A stretch of DNA of 28,310 nt from an uncultured Chthonomonadaceae bacterium (GTDB lineage: Bacteria; Armatimonadota; Fimbriimonadia; Fimbriimonadales; Fimbriimonadaceae). The stretch is from contig CAMLDW010000029.1 of assembly GCA_946479035.1 (NCBI GenBank), positions 1 through 28,310 of the forward strand. Direction: 5' to 3'. Position numbers and translations under genes: made by a program. Positions 6,869 to 15,592 of the stretch are shown here, piece by piece (within the stretch, counting starts at the first letter, position 1; every line of letters starts with the position of its first letter). Below the pieces are notes generated by a model. That model did not search any database, had not been told where the DNA came from, and saw only the letters and a list, made by a program, of their open reading frames with translations.

Positions 6869-7762
6869 ATGAAACGAACGGCACTGGTGCTCGTCGTTCC
6901 ACTCTTGTTCCTCGTCGGCTGCCGCAGCTCGACAAGGACGATCGACATTCATGGCGGGCTGTTCTCCATCGGAGAGCCGGCCGCACATTACGCCGCAAAC
7001 GCGTACACGTTCTCAAGGGACGGATCGAAGATGTGTACCCTCAAAGACATGTTTTCGGACTCTCCGACGATCCAGGTCGTCAACCGCGAGGACGGCGCAG
7101 TCCTGGCGGAGTACAAGGTGACCCAAGACAGCTGGATACCGCTGCTGTTCACAGACGACGGGCAAGGGCTCGTCGTGGTCGCGCAGCAGAGCGAGAACCT
7201 GACCGCGCACACGATTAAGATCGGTGAAGACCTTCCCGTTCCGGTGCAGGGTGAAAACCAGTTGGAGTTTAACACGTCCAACCACGACTTGACGATGATG
7301 GCGGGCAAAGACGGCCTCGTCCTGACAAACTCGGGAGCCATCGTCCACGCAGTCGGAGCAGAAGGTCGAGCTGCGTTCGACCAGTTCGGTAACGCGTGGT
7401 ACCGCACCAAGAACGGAAAGTGGGTCTACGTCGACAAAGAGGGCCACGCTGTTGCCGCGGCCGCGCGACCTGCCTACTTGGTGGACGACCCGCAGCACCA
7501 CCGCGGTGCGATGCACCTGAGCGACACGCAAGAGGACCTCGAGCACGAGAACGCGCACGCGTTCGTCACCGCGGTGTGGCTGCACCACGACAAAGCGCTC
7601 GGCGGAGTCGACGAACGCAGGAACCCGCGCAACCTCTCGGCGCTCGTCTACGCCGGCGCGGACGTGAACGACTACATGTTCGTCCCGGGCAGGAACGAGG
7701 TGGCGGTCTTCGACTCCGTCGGCACGCGCTTCGTGCCTTACTCCTCGGACGTCCGCTCGTAA
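6869..7762 (+). CDS. Lipoprotein of unknown function, possibly a beta-propeller-like fold
   Basis: The protein has 297 residues. MKRTALVLVVPLLFLVGC is a lipoprotein signal peptide with lipobox FLVGC. This start at 6869 is preferred over an upstream in-frame ATG at 6809 because GGTGAT sits about eight bases ahead of it. The mature protein has repeated strand-turn-strand stretches such as YTFSRDGSKMCTLKD, IQVVNREDGAVLAEYKV, IPLLFTDDGQGLVVVAQQ and YRTKNGKWVYVDKEGHAV, like the blades of WD40/YVTN-type propellers. I could not assign a family. A charged, His-rich stretch lies around residues 215-240. It converges on the TMEM175-type gene and shares a hairpin terminator with it. Confidence 0.75.
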   Translation: MKRTALVLVVPLLFLVGCRSSTRTIDIHGGLFSIGEPAAHYAANAYTFSRDGSKMCTLKDMFSDSPTIQVVNREDGAVLAEYKVTQDSWIPLLFTDDGQGLVVVAQQSENLTAHTIKIGEDLPVPVQGENQLEFNTSNHDLTMMAGKDGLVLTNSGAIVHAVGAEGRAAFDQFGNAWYRTKNGKWVYVDKEGHAVAAAARPAYLVDDPQHHRGAMHLSDTQEDLEHENAHAFVTAVWLHHDKALGGVDERRNPRNLSALVYAGADVNDYMFVPGRNEVAVFDSVGTRFVPYSSDVRS

Positions 7763-7771
7763 CTGTCACAA

Positions 7772-7821
7772 CTCCCGCGCCTCGCCTTCCTTTGCGCCGC
7801 AAAGGAGCCGAGGCGCGGGAG
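7772..7821. terminator. Bidirectional hairpin between convergent genes
   Basis: CTCCCGCGCCTCG pairs with CGAGGCGCGGGAG, with an inner CCTTTGCG/CGCAAAGG stem and one small bulge: a hairpin of roughly 24 bp. It fills the gap between the lipoprotein stop and the stop of the TMEM175-type gene. No U-tract is present on either strand. Confidence 0.65.
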
Positions 7822-7822
7822 G

Positions 7823-8422
7823 CTAGTTTGCGACGTGGCGCTCGATCCGGCGGTCGGGGACGAGCCACATCAGCGCGACGAACACATAGATCGCGATCGA
7901 CGCCCATCCGATGACCGGAGCGAGCCCGATGGCAACAAGGTAAAGCACGGGCGAAGACTTGCCCTTCAAGTCGCGCCCGATCATCTGACGCAGTCGCGAG
8001 CTCGGTCCCTGTGAACGGACGATCGCGCTCTGCAGCACGTAGTACGCGACACCCGCCATGAACAACACCACGCCGTACAGCAGGACCGGAGCGGGCGCAA
8101 GGTGGTTCTCGCCCAGCCATCTCGTCACGAAAGGGACCAGAGACAGCCAGAAAAGCAGGTGCATGTTGGACCAGAGGATCGCGCCGTTGACCCTGTCCGT
8201 GACGTGCAGCATGTGGTGATGGTTGTTCCAGTAGATGGCAAGGTACACGAAGCTCATGACATAGGTCATGAAGGTCGGAAGCAGAGGCTGGATGTCGTTG
8301 AGACCGGTGCCATGTGGGACCTTCAGCTCGAGCACCATGATCGTGATGAGGATCGCGATCACCGCGTCGCTGAAAGCCTCGAGCCGCTGGGAACTCATGC
8401 TGGAAGTGACGGATCGCCGCAA
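7823..8422 (-). CDS. TMEM175-family (DUF1211) membrane protein, putative potassium channel
   Basis: A 199-residue membrane protein with six predicted helices, the size of bacterial TMEM175 proteins, which assemble as tetramers. The family signature is at the N-terminus: RLEAFSDAVIAILITIMVLE, with the FSD motif that lines the filter region. Later helices include FMTYVMSFVYLAIYWNNHHH, ILWSNMHLLFWLSLVPFVTR and LLYGVVLFMAGVAYYVLQSA. Known members are potassium-permeable channels that lack the classical filter sequence. I chose the TTG start at 8422 because GAGGAA lies eight bases upstream. The ATG at 8398 is an alternative that still keeps the whole domain but has no ribosome-binding site. It is transcribed alone and converges on the lipoprotein gene. 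Confidence 0.85.
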   Translation of the reverse strand: MRRSVTSSMSSQRLEAFSDAVIAILITIMVLELKVPHGTGLNDIQPLLPTFMTYVMSFVYLAIYWNNHHHMLHVTDRVNGAILWSNMHLLFWLSLVPFVTRWLGENHLAPAPVLLYGVVLFMAGVAYYVLQSAIVRSQGPSSRLRQMIGRDLKGKSSPVLYLVAIGLAPVIGWASIAIYVFVALMWLVPDRRIERHVAN

Positions 8423-8500
8423 TAGCCCGATTCCTCGTTAGGAACGGATTAAGGCCCGCTTCGATGGCCGCAAGTCTCGCAAAGGCCAGCCCAGTCCGTG

Positions 8501-8506
8501 CAGAAT
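8501..8506 (+). promoter_or_regulatory. Possible -10 box of the PafA-like gene
   Basis: CAGAAT followed by six bases (CGGGGC) and the ATG at 8513. The first T of the hexamer is missing, so this is weaker than the glyA and ndh examples, but the spacing is identical. Confidence 0.3.
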
Positions 8507-8512
8507 CGGGGC

Positions 8513-10144
8513 ATGATCGCAGCGCTCGCGCTCCTCGCCGTCCAGAACCTTCCTCGCCCGGACCTCTCTCCTCTTCCGCCGAGGCCGCGGCTCACCGTCG
8601 TCGTCAGCATCGACCAGTTCCGCAGCGACTACGTCGCGCGCTTCGCGCCCTACTACCTCCCGGCGAAGCTGGGCGCCAAGGTCGGTGGCTTCAACTGGCT
8701 CGCCACGGCGGGCGCGAACTACATCGATTCGCACTACGAGCACGTCCCGACGTTCACCGGCCCCGGCCACAGCGTGATCCTCACGGGCAGCACGCTCGCG
8801 CTCGACGGCATCGTCGGCAACGAGTGGTTCGACCGCGCGACCGGCAAGACCGTGTACTGCGTGGACGACCCGAGCGTCCAGACGGTCGGCGGCCTGAGCG
8901 CGCCGATGAGCGCAAAGAACCTGCGCGTCACGACCGTCGGCGACGAGCTCAAGATGGCGACGGCGGGGAAGGGAAGGGTCGTCGGCGTCTCGTTCAAGGA
9001 CCGCGCAGCGATACTCCTCGCCGGCCACGCAGCGGACACCGTGGTCTGGTTCGACTCAGGAAACGGCAAGTGGGTGACGAGCAGCTTCTACGCGCCCGAC
9101 AAGAAGCTGCGACCGTGGGTGGAAGGGGTCAACGCGCGCAACGTGGCGGCGTCGGCAGTGGGGAACACCTGGACGCCCCTCCTGCCGGACGGCGACTACG
9201 AACTTACGCGCCTTGCGCCTTTTGTTAAGGGAGCGCCGACGGCGCCGGTCTTCGCGCACAAGCTCGCCAACATCAGCGACTTCACCTCGAGCAGCTTCGG
9301 GCAGGAGTACCTCTTCGAGACTGTGAAGAGCGCGATCGTCGGCGAAGAGCTCGGCGCGGACGACTACCCCGACCTGCTCTGCGTCAACCTCGCGACCAAC
9401 GACTACGTCGGCCACAAGTACGGCCCGAACAGCCCAGAGGCGATGGACATCTCGGTCCGCACGGACCGGCTGCTGAGCGACCTCTTCAGCTTCCTCGACA
9501 GGACCGTCAAGGGCGGGCTGGCGAGCACCGTGATCGTCGTCACCGCAGACCACGGCGTCGCTCCAATCCCGGAAGAGGCGCACGACACTTATCGCATCGG
9601 CGGCGCGGTTCGCGGCAGTCTTACCGCACTCACGAAGGCGGTGGACGACGCGATGGCCGCGAAGTACGGCGCGGGGAAGTACGTGCTCTATTGCGAGCCC
9701 CCGCACCTCTATCTCGACCGGCAACTGCTCTCCTCGAAGGGCGTCGCGCTGGCTGATGCCGAGGACCGGGCCGCACAGGCTGCGCGCTCCGTCTCGGGCG
9801 TCTACGAGGCGTTTGCGGGCGAGGACATCCTGGCCGGAAGGCTCCCGGACTGGCCCTGGACCAAGATGGTCGCCAACGGCTACGACCGGGCGCTCAGCGG
9901 CGACGTCATGGTTTTCGAAGTCCCCGGCACGATGTTCATCGGCGGCAACGGCACGACGCACGGCACGCCCTGGGCCTACGACACGCACGTGCCGCTGCTC
10001 ATCGCGGGCCCTGGCATCAGGCCGGGCACCTACGCCGAGCGCGTTTCGCAGTGCGACATCGCGCCCTCTCTCTGCAGGCTGCTGCGGATCGAGCAGCCGT
10101 CCGGTTGCGTCGGCTCGCTGCTCGCGCGCGCGCTCGGCAGCTAG
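8513..10144 (+). CDS. PafA-like alkaline phosphatase/phosphodiesterase
   Basis: A 543-residue alkaline phosphatase superfamily enzyme close to the PafA type, which removes phosphate from monoesters outside the cytoplasm. Motifs in order: VVVSIDQFRSDY with metal-binding Asp34; PTFTGPGHS with nucleophile Thr82; GIVGNEW with Asn103; FKDRAAI with Lys162 and Arg164, as in the PafA active site; NDYVGHKYGPNS with metal-binding Asp and His; VTADHGVAPIPEE; and a final THGTPWAYDTHVPLL with the last metal His. Both metal sites look complete. The N-terminus has a short hydrophobic stretch (MIAALALLAV) that could be an export signal, though a weak one. A GTG at 8498 is an alternative start. It converges on the M61 peptidase gene with no gap to speak of. 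Confidence 0.9.
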   Translation: MIAALALLAVQNLPRPDLSPLPPRPRLTVVVSIDQFRSDYVARFAPYYLPAKLGAKVGGFNWLATAGANYIDSHYEHVPTFTGPGHSVILTGSTLALDGIVGNEWFDRATGKTVYCVDDPSVQTVGGLSAPMSAKNLRVTTVGDELKMATAGKGRVVGVSFKDRAAILLAGHAADTVVWFDSGNGKWVTSSFYAPDKKLRPWVEGVNARNVAASAVGNTWTPLLPDGDYELTRLAPFVKGAPTAPVFAHKLANISDFTSSSFGQEYLFETVKSAIVGEELGADDYPDLLCVNLATNDYVGHKYGPNSPEAMDISVRTDRLLSDLFSFLDRTVKGGLASTVIVVTADHGVAPIPEEAHDTYRIGGAVRGSLTALTKAVDDAMAAKYGAGKYVLYCEPPHLYLDRQLLSSKGVALADAEDRAAQAARSVSGVYEAFAGEDILAGRLPDWPWTKMVANGYDRALSGDVMVFEVPGTMFIGGNGTTHGTPWAYDTHVPLLIAGPGIRPGTYAERVSQCDIAPSLCRLLRIEQPSGCVGSLLARALGS

Positions 10145-11895
10145 CGCTTCCCCGCGTAGTACCAGCCGTTGCGCAGCGAGAGCATGTCGCGGTCGCCGTT
10201 CGCGACGTCCGTAAGGTGCCAGGTCGTCCTCTTCGACATCACCGGCGTGACAATGAGGTTCTGCTCCTGCCCGCCGCGGCGCACGCGCACCGTCGCGCTC
10301 TGGCCCGCCTTTAGCGTCGCGACGACCTGGTTGGCCTTCGTCATCGCGGCCAGCCCCGTGTCTCCAGTGACGAGGGTCCCGTTGATCGAGACGATCACGT
10401 CGTCGGCCCGCAATCCTGCGGCTTTCGCGCTCTCCCGCACGCGCACAACGCGCACGTCCGTACTTCGAAACGCCGGCGACATGTCGAACCCCACGTCGAC
10501 GAGCGGCACGTCCTCGTGCGTGAGCTGGAAACCGACCTTGGCGAGCTCTGTCTCGAGCGGCATCTCGCCCGGCTTCATCACAAGGCTGTCGAAGACCGGC
10601 CCCATCGCCTCGCCGCCGACCTCGACGACGTGCTTGCGGATGTCGCCTTCTTCGAACCCCGGCTTGTCGTCCTTGCACTGTCGCCACAGAGCGCGCTCGA
10701 CGTCGTCGAGCGACTTCTTACCGCCCGTGCGAGACCGGATCTCGATGTCGAGGCACAGGCCGACGAGCCATCCGAGGTTGTAGTAGCTGATCTCGTACCC
10801 GTTGCTGTTGCCGAGCCCGTTGTTTGTGTCGCTGACGCGGAGGCTCGAGTCGTACGGCGAGACGCGCAGCCGCGCCTCGTTCGCGCGCACCGCGGTCAGG
10901 TTGTTCACGAGGTCGCCCTTGAACGCTTCTTCGTCCAAGAGGCCATAGCGGAAGGTGAGCAGGGAAGCGTAGTAGTCCGTCACGCCCTCGAGCCAGTAGA
11001 GCGCGCCGGTCTTGGGCAGCTGCGTGTAGTCGAACGGGCCGAGCACCTTGGCGCGGATGCGCTTGACGTTCCAAACGTGGAAGAACTCGTGCGCGCACAC
11101 GCGCACGGAGCGCGGCCCCACCCCCCGCGCGAGCGAGATCTGGGTGCTGGAAAGGTGCTCGAGCCCCCCGCCGCCGTCCGAGGCTGGCGTCACCGCGAAG
11201 TGCCACACGTACTTGCTGAACGGCGCGCCGCCGAAGAAGTCGCCCTCAGCGTCCGTGATCCCCTTGCACACAGAGATGATCCGGTCCTTGTCAACGTTGG
11301 AGCGGTACTGTCCGCGCAGCGCGATCGTCACTGGCCTGCCGAACGACGTGTAGGTGTACTCGATGAAGTCGCCCATCGTGACCGGGTTGTCGGCGAGCAC
11401 GTCGTAGGTCCTGGCTTTGAAGTCCTTTCCGTCGTTGCCGGCGCCGTCGAGCCCAACTGCGATCTTCCAGTCCGGCGGCACGTTGACAGTGAGCCGGCAC
11501 GACTCCTCTTTGCGGCCGACGATATAGAGGTACGTCGAGGGCCCGCTGAAGTGCATCGCGCCGTTGTCCACCAGAGCGGGCACTGTGTACTCGACCGTCA
11601 TCGTTCCCCCCACTGCGTCCGTCTTCCAACTGTTGTCGGCTGGGTGCTGGATCTCGAAGGCTGTGCCGCGCTGGCCCACGATGCCGAAGTCCGTTACGTT
11701 CTTGCCCGGCGCAGAAAAGACGTATGCGCCCGGCGACCAGTTCGGCATCTGCAGCTCGATCGGTCCGACCTTCGCTTCAAAGCTCATCCGCACATCGAGC
11801 TTTCCCTGTTCGGGCATCGGCGTCACCGTGTACCGAATCTCCGCCTGGGAAGCCGCAACAAAGAGAAGGAGGGCAACGGAGGCCAAGAGCCGCAT
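10141..11895 (-). CDS. M61 family peptidase (glycyl aminopeptidase type) with PDZ domain
   Basis: An exported zinc metallopeptidase of about 584 residues. Signal peptide MRLLASVALLLFVAASQA is followed by an N-terminal beta domain (PNWSPGAYVFS, typical of M61). The catalytic domain has the zinc motif HEFFHVWNVKRIR (about residues 269-281) and the third ligand in YWLEGVTDYY about 30 residues on, preceded by GGGGLEHLSS. A PDZ domain (about 480-565) contains VRVRESAKAAGLRADDVIVS and the carboxylate-binding-type ING. Family members cleave N-terminal Gly or Ala. The ATG at 11895 gives a tidy signal peptide. An ATG at 11934 adds 13 residues and lies nine bases after a TAGAAT box, so it cannot be excluded. 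The 3' end overlaps the end of the PafA-like gene by four bases. Confidence 0.92.
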   Translation of the reverse strand: MRLLASVALLLFVAASQAEIRYTVTPMPEQGKLDVRMSFEAKVGPIELQMPNWSPGAYVFSAPGKNVTDFGIVGQRGTAFEIQHPADNSWKTDAVGGTMTVEYTVPALVDNGAMHFSGPSTYLYIVGRKEESCRLTVNVPPDWKIAVGLDGAGNDGKDFKARTYDVLADNPVTMGDFIEYTYTSFGRPVTIALRGQYRSNVDKDRIISVCKGITDAEGDFFGGAPFSKYVWHFAVTPASDGGGGLEHLSSTQISLARGVGPRSVRVCAHEFFHVWNVKRIRAKVLGPFDYTQLPKTGALYWLEGVTDYYASLLTFRYGLLDEEAFKGDLVNNLTAVRANEARLRVSPYDSSLRVSDTNNGLGNSNGYEISYYNLGWLVGLCLDIEIRSRTGGKKSLDDVERALWRQCKDDKPGFEEGDIRKHVVEVGGEAMGPVFDSLVMKPGEMPLETELAKVGFQLTHEDVPLVDVGFDMSPAFRSTDVRVVRVRESAKAAGLRADDVIVSINGTLVTGDTGLAAMTKANQVVATLKAGQSATVRVRRGGQEQNLIVTPVMSKRTTWHLTDVANGDRDMLSLRNGWYYAGKR

Positions 11896-11943
11896 ACGCT
11901 CTCGTGGTCCACGGGGGAAGCTCGGAGCAAACATGGTTCTGCG

Positions 11944-11949
11944 ATTCTA
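11944..11949 (-). promoter_or_regulatory. Candidate -10 box for the M61 peptidase gene
   Basis: TAGAAT on the minus strand, nine bases before an ATG at 11934 and 48 before the ATG at 11895. It lies back to back with the TATAGT box that probably drives the operon at 12061. Confidence 0.35.
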
Positions 11950-11977
11950 CATTGCCGCGTCAGGATTCGCAAACCCC

Positions 11978-12004
11978 TTGGTCGACTATTCCCGAGGGTA
12001 TAGT
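11978..12004 (+). promoter_or_regulatory. Candidate promoter of the hyf/ehr-like operon
   Basis: TATAGT at 11999-12004 is a good -10. A partial -35, TTGGTC, lies at 11978-11983 with a short 15-base spacer. The expected start near 12011 gives a leader of about 50 bases before the ATG at 12061. No other promoter-like sequence is seen inside the tightly packed operon. Confidence 0.4.
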
Positions 12005-12060
12005 CTGCTCACCACTCCGCTCTCTGCAAACAGTCCGCGTTGCAAGATCGGGCAAGGACG

Positions 12061-14025
12061 ATGCCGCACTCGTTTTTCCGCGCCCCAGACGTAGTTTGCG
12101 CCGCTCTGGCGCTCTTTGGGTCCGCGAGCGTCCTCGGTCTATTGCGCCCTGCGGCGCGCTTCGGCTTTGCGGGGTCGTTCAGCGTCGTGGCGTCAGCGCT
12201 GTGCCTGGTCGGTGTGTTCTTCGGGTCCGACGGCGCATCGAACCTTGGCCCAAACGTCGGAATCGCGGGGGTCGAAGTCGCGTTTCGCGTCGACTCCCTC
12301 AGCCGCTGGTTCGTCGCCTTGATCGGCATCGTGGCTCTCGCATCGTCGATCTACCTCCCTGGCTATTTGGCGCACTTGCGCGGGCGCGCGCGCCCCGGAC
12401 TGGTCTGGTCCGGGTTTGCGTTGCTGCTCGGGAGCATGCTCGGCGTCGTGACGGCCGGCAACGCCGTGGTGCTCTTCGTCTTTTGGGAACTGATGGCGCT
12501 CTCCTCCTTCCTGCTCGTGGCGACTGAGCACGAGCGGCAGTCCGTGCGGCGCGCGGCGTTCATCTACCTCGGAGCGACGCGCCTCGGCTCTGCGTTCCTC
12601 GTCGCAGGGTTCTTTTGTATGCACGCGGTCGCAGGCACCTGGGACATGGCCGCTTGGTCGTTGGTCGGAGACGGCGCGACGGTGCCCGCAGTGCTGATGC
12701 TCATCGGCCTCTTGACGAAGGCGGGTTCCTGGCCGTTCCACTTGTGGCTCCCCATCGCACACCCCGTCGCTCCTGGTCCCGTTTCCGCCGTCATGAGCGG
12801 CGCGATGATCAAGACGGCGGTGTACGCCATCGTGCGCGTGTTCGTGCTCGGCGGCGTCGAGGCGCCCTGGATCGGATGGACGCTCGTCGTTCTCGGTGCG
12901 ATCTCTGCGATCTGGGGCATCCTCTTCGCGCTGTTGCAAAAAGACCTCAAAATGCTGCTCGCCTATAGCAGCGTCGAGAACATTGGGCTCGTGACCCTCG
13001 CGCTAGGGGTGAGCCTGGTCGCGCGCAAAGCGGGGCTCTCCGGCGCGGCGGGACTTGCGCTCGGCGCCGCGCTCTTCCACGCGCTCAACCACGCGGTGTT
13101 CAAGTCCCTGCTCTTCCTGGGGGCGGCGACCGTCGATGCAAACGCCCACACGCGGGAGATGGACCGCCTCGGCGGGCTCGCGCACAAGATGCCTTGGACC
13201 GCGGCGACGTTCTTCGTTGGAGCCGCCGCGATCTGTGCGCTCGCGCCGTTCAACGGCTTCGCAAGTGAGTGGCTGCTGTACCGCGGGCTGTTCGAGGTCG
13301 GCTCGTCTGCCGCCAGCCCCGAGCTGCGGTTCGCGGCACTGCTGATCTTAGGATGGGTCGGCTTGATCGGCGCGCTGGCGCTCGCGTGCTTTACGAAGGC
13401 GTTCGGAATCACCTTCCTCGGTAGGGCCCGCAGCGGAGAGGCGAGCCACGCGAAAGAGGCGGGCGGCGCGATGGTGGGCGCCTGCGTCTTCCTAGCGTCG
13501 CTGTGCGTCGCGCTCGGTCTTTTCGCGCCTTGGATCTGGGGGACCCTTGGGCGGCTCGGGATCGTCGCCTCGCCCGAGCCGTGGGGGCTGCCGATGGTCG
13601 CGGTCGCCGGCCTTGGAGTCTCGATCGGCCTCCTGATCTGGGGACTGATGGATCTGGCGGCAAAAAGGGCGCCGGCACGCGAGTACGTCATGTGGGACTG
13701 TGGCTACGGCCCATTGCCGGCCAGAGCGCAGTACACGGCGACGAGCTTCGCCCAACCGATCGCGCGGATTTTCGGCGCTCTCTATCGCTATGAGACCGCG
13801 GTGGTCGTCGAAGGGAAGGGGCGCCGCCACTTCCCGACCGACGTGCGGGCCGAGTCCAGGCACGAGGCCTATTTGGAATCGAAGGTCTACGCGCCGGGGC
13901 TCAGGGCCGTCCAGCGCTTCTCAGAAAGCTTCGTCATGCGGCTCCAGGCAGGAAGCATCCACCAGTACCTGCTCTTCATGGTGCTCACGCTCGTGCTCCT
14001 ATTCTGGTTAGGAGGCGTACTGTGA
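12061..14025 (+). CDS. HyfB/NuoL-like antiporter subunit of an Ehr-type complex
   Basis: A 654-residue polytopic membrane protein related to HyfB and to the Mrp-type antiporter subunits NuoL/M/N. It should form one of the ion-moving arms of the complex. The key charged membrane residues are present: Glu in FWELMALSSFLLV, Lys in LLTKAGSWPFHLWLPIAHPV, Lys in LLQKDLKMLLAYSSVENIGL, and His/Lys in FHALNHAVFKSLLFLGAAT. The C-terminal part carries the HyfB-specific segment WDCGYGPLPARAQYTATSFA before a last helix. The ATG at 12061 is chosen over a TTG at 12040 because AGGA precedes it closely and the hydrophobic start follows. It is the first gene of the operon and overlaps the next by four bases (GTGA). 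Confidence 0.92.
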   Translation: MPHSFFRAPDVVCAALALFGSASVLGLLRPAARFGFAGSFSVVASALCLVGVFFGSDGASNLGPNVGIAGVEVAFRVDSLSRWFVALIGIVALASSIYLPGYLAHLRGRARPGLVWSGFALLLGSMLGVVTAGNAVVLFVFWELMALSSFLLVATEHERQSVRRAAFIYLGATRLGSAFLVAGFFCMHAVAGTWDMAAWSLVGDGATVPAVLMLIGLLTKAGSWPFHLWLPIAHPVAPGPVSAVMSGAMIKTAVYAIVRVFVLGGVEAPWIGWTLVVLGAISAIWGILFALLQKDLKMLLAYSSVENIGLVTLALGVSLVARKAGLSGAAGLALGAALFHALNHAVFKSLLFLGAATVDANAHTREMDRLGGLAHKMPWTAATFFVGAAAICALAPFNGFASEWLLYRGLFEVGSSAASPELRFAALLILGWVGLIGALALACFTKAFGITFLGRARSGEASHAKEAGGAMVGACVFLASLCVALGLFAPWIWGTLGRLGIVASPEPWGLPMVAVAGLGVSIGLLIWGLMDLAAKRAPAREYVMWDCGYGPLPARAQYTATSFAQPIARIFGALYRYETAVVVEGKGRRHFPTDVRAESRHEAYLESKVYAPGLRAVQRFSESFVMRLQAGSIHQYLLFMVLTLVLLFWLGGVL

Positions 14026-14945
14026 CTTCATCGTGGCCCGCACAGGCGGTGCACGTGGCCGAATCTCTCGCTGTCCCAGTGCTGCTGGCCTGCGTGGTGA
14101 GAAAGACGAAGGCGCTGATGCAGGGAAGGCCGGGCCCACCGTTCTTCCAGCCGGTCTACGACATCGCAAAGCGCTTTCGCAAGGCCGAGACGGTGAGCGC
14201 GACGGTCTCGCCGGTCTTCCTAGCAAGTCCGGTCGTCGGACTGGCAATCGCAATCATCGTCGCTGCGGTCCTGCCTTGGACGGGGGCCGAGCCGCTTTTC
14301 AAGGGCACGGGCGCAGCCGACCTCTTCTTCGTCGTCTACCTCTTGGCGCTTGCCAGGTTTCTTGCGATGCTCGCGGCGCTGGACACGGGGTCGTCTTTTG
14401 GCGGCATCGGCGCGAGCCGCGAGGCGACGCTCTCTGTGCTGATAGAGCCGGGGATCGTCGTGGGCCTCGCAGCGGCGGCGCTGGCCAGCGGCACGACGGA
14501 CCTCTCGGTCGCCCTCGCCGAGTCGTTCCGCAGCACGGTGGCTCTGCTTTCCGGTGCGGCCTTCATCTTGGCCGCGATGGCCGAGCTCTCACGAATGCCG
14601 TTCGACGACCCGACGACGCACCTCGAACTCACGATGGTGCACGAGGCGACGATCCTGGAGTACAGCGGCCGCAGGCTTGCCTTGGTAGAGACCGCCGTGA
14701 TGCTGCGCACCGCCGTCTTCTTCGGGCTCGGAGTCAGGATCGTTTTCGGCTGGATCAACCCGCACTTGGCCGGGTGGGTCGCGCAGGCGCTGCTCAGCGC
14801 ATTCGCGATCCTCGTCTCGGGGGTCCTGCTCGGCGTGTTCGAGGGCGTCGCGGTCAAGCTCAATTGGCGGCGAGTGCCTGCCTTCGTAGCGTTTTCGACG
14901 GTGCTCGCAGTGATGTCGGCGTTCGTCGCCGCGGTCGGTAAGTAG
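14022..14945 (+). CDS. HyfC/NuoH-like membrane subunit
   Basis: A 307-residue membrane protein, the NuoH/HyfC homologue that connects the soluble arm to the ion-moving subunits and forms the base of the quinone-type cavity in complex I. It shows the conserved loop GRPGPPFFQPVYDIAKRFRK near residue 36. It also has the family signature ELSRMPFDDPTTHLELTMVH, continuing EATILEYSGR, with its run of acidic residues. About eight hydrophobic helices are visible. The start is a GTG overlapping the stop of the previous gene, so translation is coupled. Two bases separate it from the next gene. Confidence 0.92.
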   Translation: MTSSWPAQAVHVAESLAVPVLLACVVRKTKALMQGRPGPPFFQPVYDIAKRFRKAETVSATVSPVFLASPVVGLAIAIIVAAVLPWTGAEPLFKGTGAADLFFVVYLLALARFLAMLAALDTGSSFGGIGASREATLSVLIEPGIVVGLAAAALASGTTDLSVALAESFRSTVALLSGAAFILAAMAELSRMPFDDPTTHLELTMVHEATILEYSGRRLALVETAVMLRTAVFFGLGVRIVFGWINPHLAGWVAQALLSAFAILVSGVLLGVFEGVAVKLNWRRVPAFVAFSTVLAVMSAFVAAVGK

Positions 14946-14947
14946 CT

Positions 14948-15592
14948 ATGGAGCTCTTCTCGTTTCGGCAGGAACTCATAGGGCTCGCGGCGATGGCGTC
15001 GCTGTGGATGCTCGGGGTCACACGCGTCCGGAGCATGCTTTGGGGCCTGGCTGCGCAGGGCGTCGCCCTAGGGGTCTACCTCCTCCATCGTGGCATCGAG
15101 TCCCAGGCGCCGGGAGAGGCTTGGCTCGGGGCGGCGATCGTCGCGGTCAAGGGGTTTGCCATCCCCCTTTTCTTGAACTGGGCTGCCTGCAGGCTGAACG
15201 TCGTGAGGGACAAGGGCGTGGGGCTGGCGCCAGGCCTCTCGATGGTGCTGGGCGCCGTGCTTACGGTCGTGTGCTACTTCGAGAGCGCGCGGTTTTCGGC
15301 GGCCGGACTGGTCTCGGGCAACGCCGGGCTCGCGGTCGCTACCGTGCTCGTCGGGCTCACAGTCATGATGACGCGGCGCCTCGCCCTGGGAATGCTCGTC
15401 GGGTTCCTCGTGCTCGACAACGGGATCTTCACCTACGCCGTTACGCAGACGCGAGGCATGCCGATGTCCATCGAGCTTGGCGTGTTGTTCGACGTCTTTG
15501 TAGCAGTGGTGCTGGCGGGCGTCGTCATCTCGCGCGTCAGCAAGACCTTTGAGCACATCGACGTCTCGGAGATGAGGGAGCTCCGAGAATGA
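14948..15592 (+). CDS. HyfE-like membrane subunit (NuoK-like)
   Basis: A 214-residue membrane protein with about seven helices, matching HyfE, whose C-terminal half corresponds to NuoK/MnhC. The helix with LALGMLVGFLVLDNGIFTYA contains the acidic residue that stands where complex I has a conserved Glu. The next helix is MSIELGVLFDVFVAVVLAGV, with a second Glu and Asp. The C-terminal tail ends in an acidic cytoplasmic segment (FEHIDVSEMRELRE), a usual HyfE ending. The ATG lies two bases after the previous stop, and the gene overlaps the next by four bases (ATGA). Confidence 0.9.
   Translation: MELFSFRQELIGLAAMASLWMLGVTRVRSMLWGLAAQGVALGVYLLHRGIESQAPGEAWLGAAIVAVKGFAIPLFLNWAACRLNVVRDKGVGLAPGLSMVLGAVLTVVCYFESARFSAAGLVSGNAGLAVATVLVGLTVMMTRRLALGMLVGFLVLDNGIFTYAVTQTRGMPMSIELGVLFDVFVAVVLAGVVISRVSKTFEHIDVSEMRELRE

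Noticed and set aside
9056..10687. Long minus-strand frame across the PafA-like and M61 genes
   Set aside because: It overlaps two clear genes in other frames and reads as Arg-rich low-complexity protein.
10516..12003. Long plus-strand frame opposite the M61 gene
   Set aside because: Antisense shadow of the peptidase; no start signals or domains.
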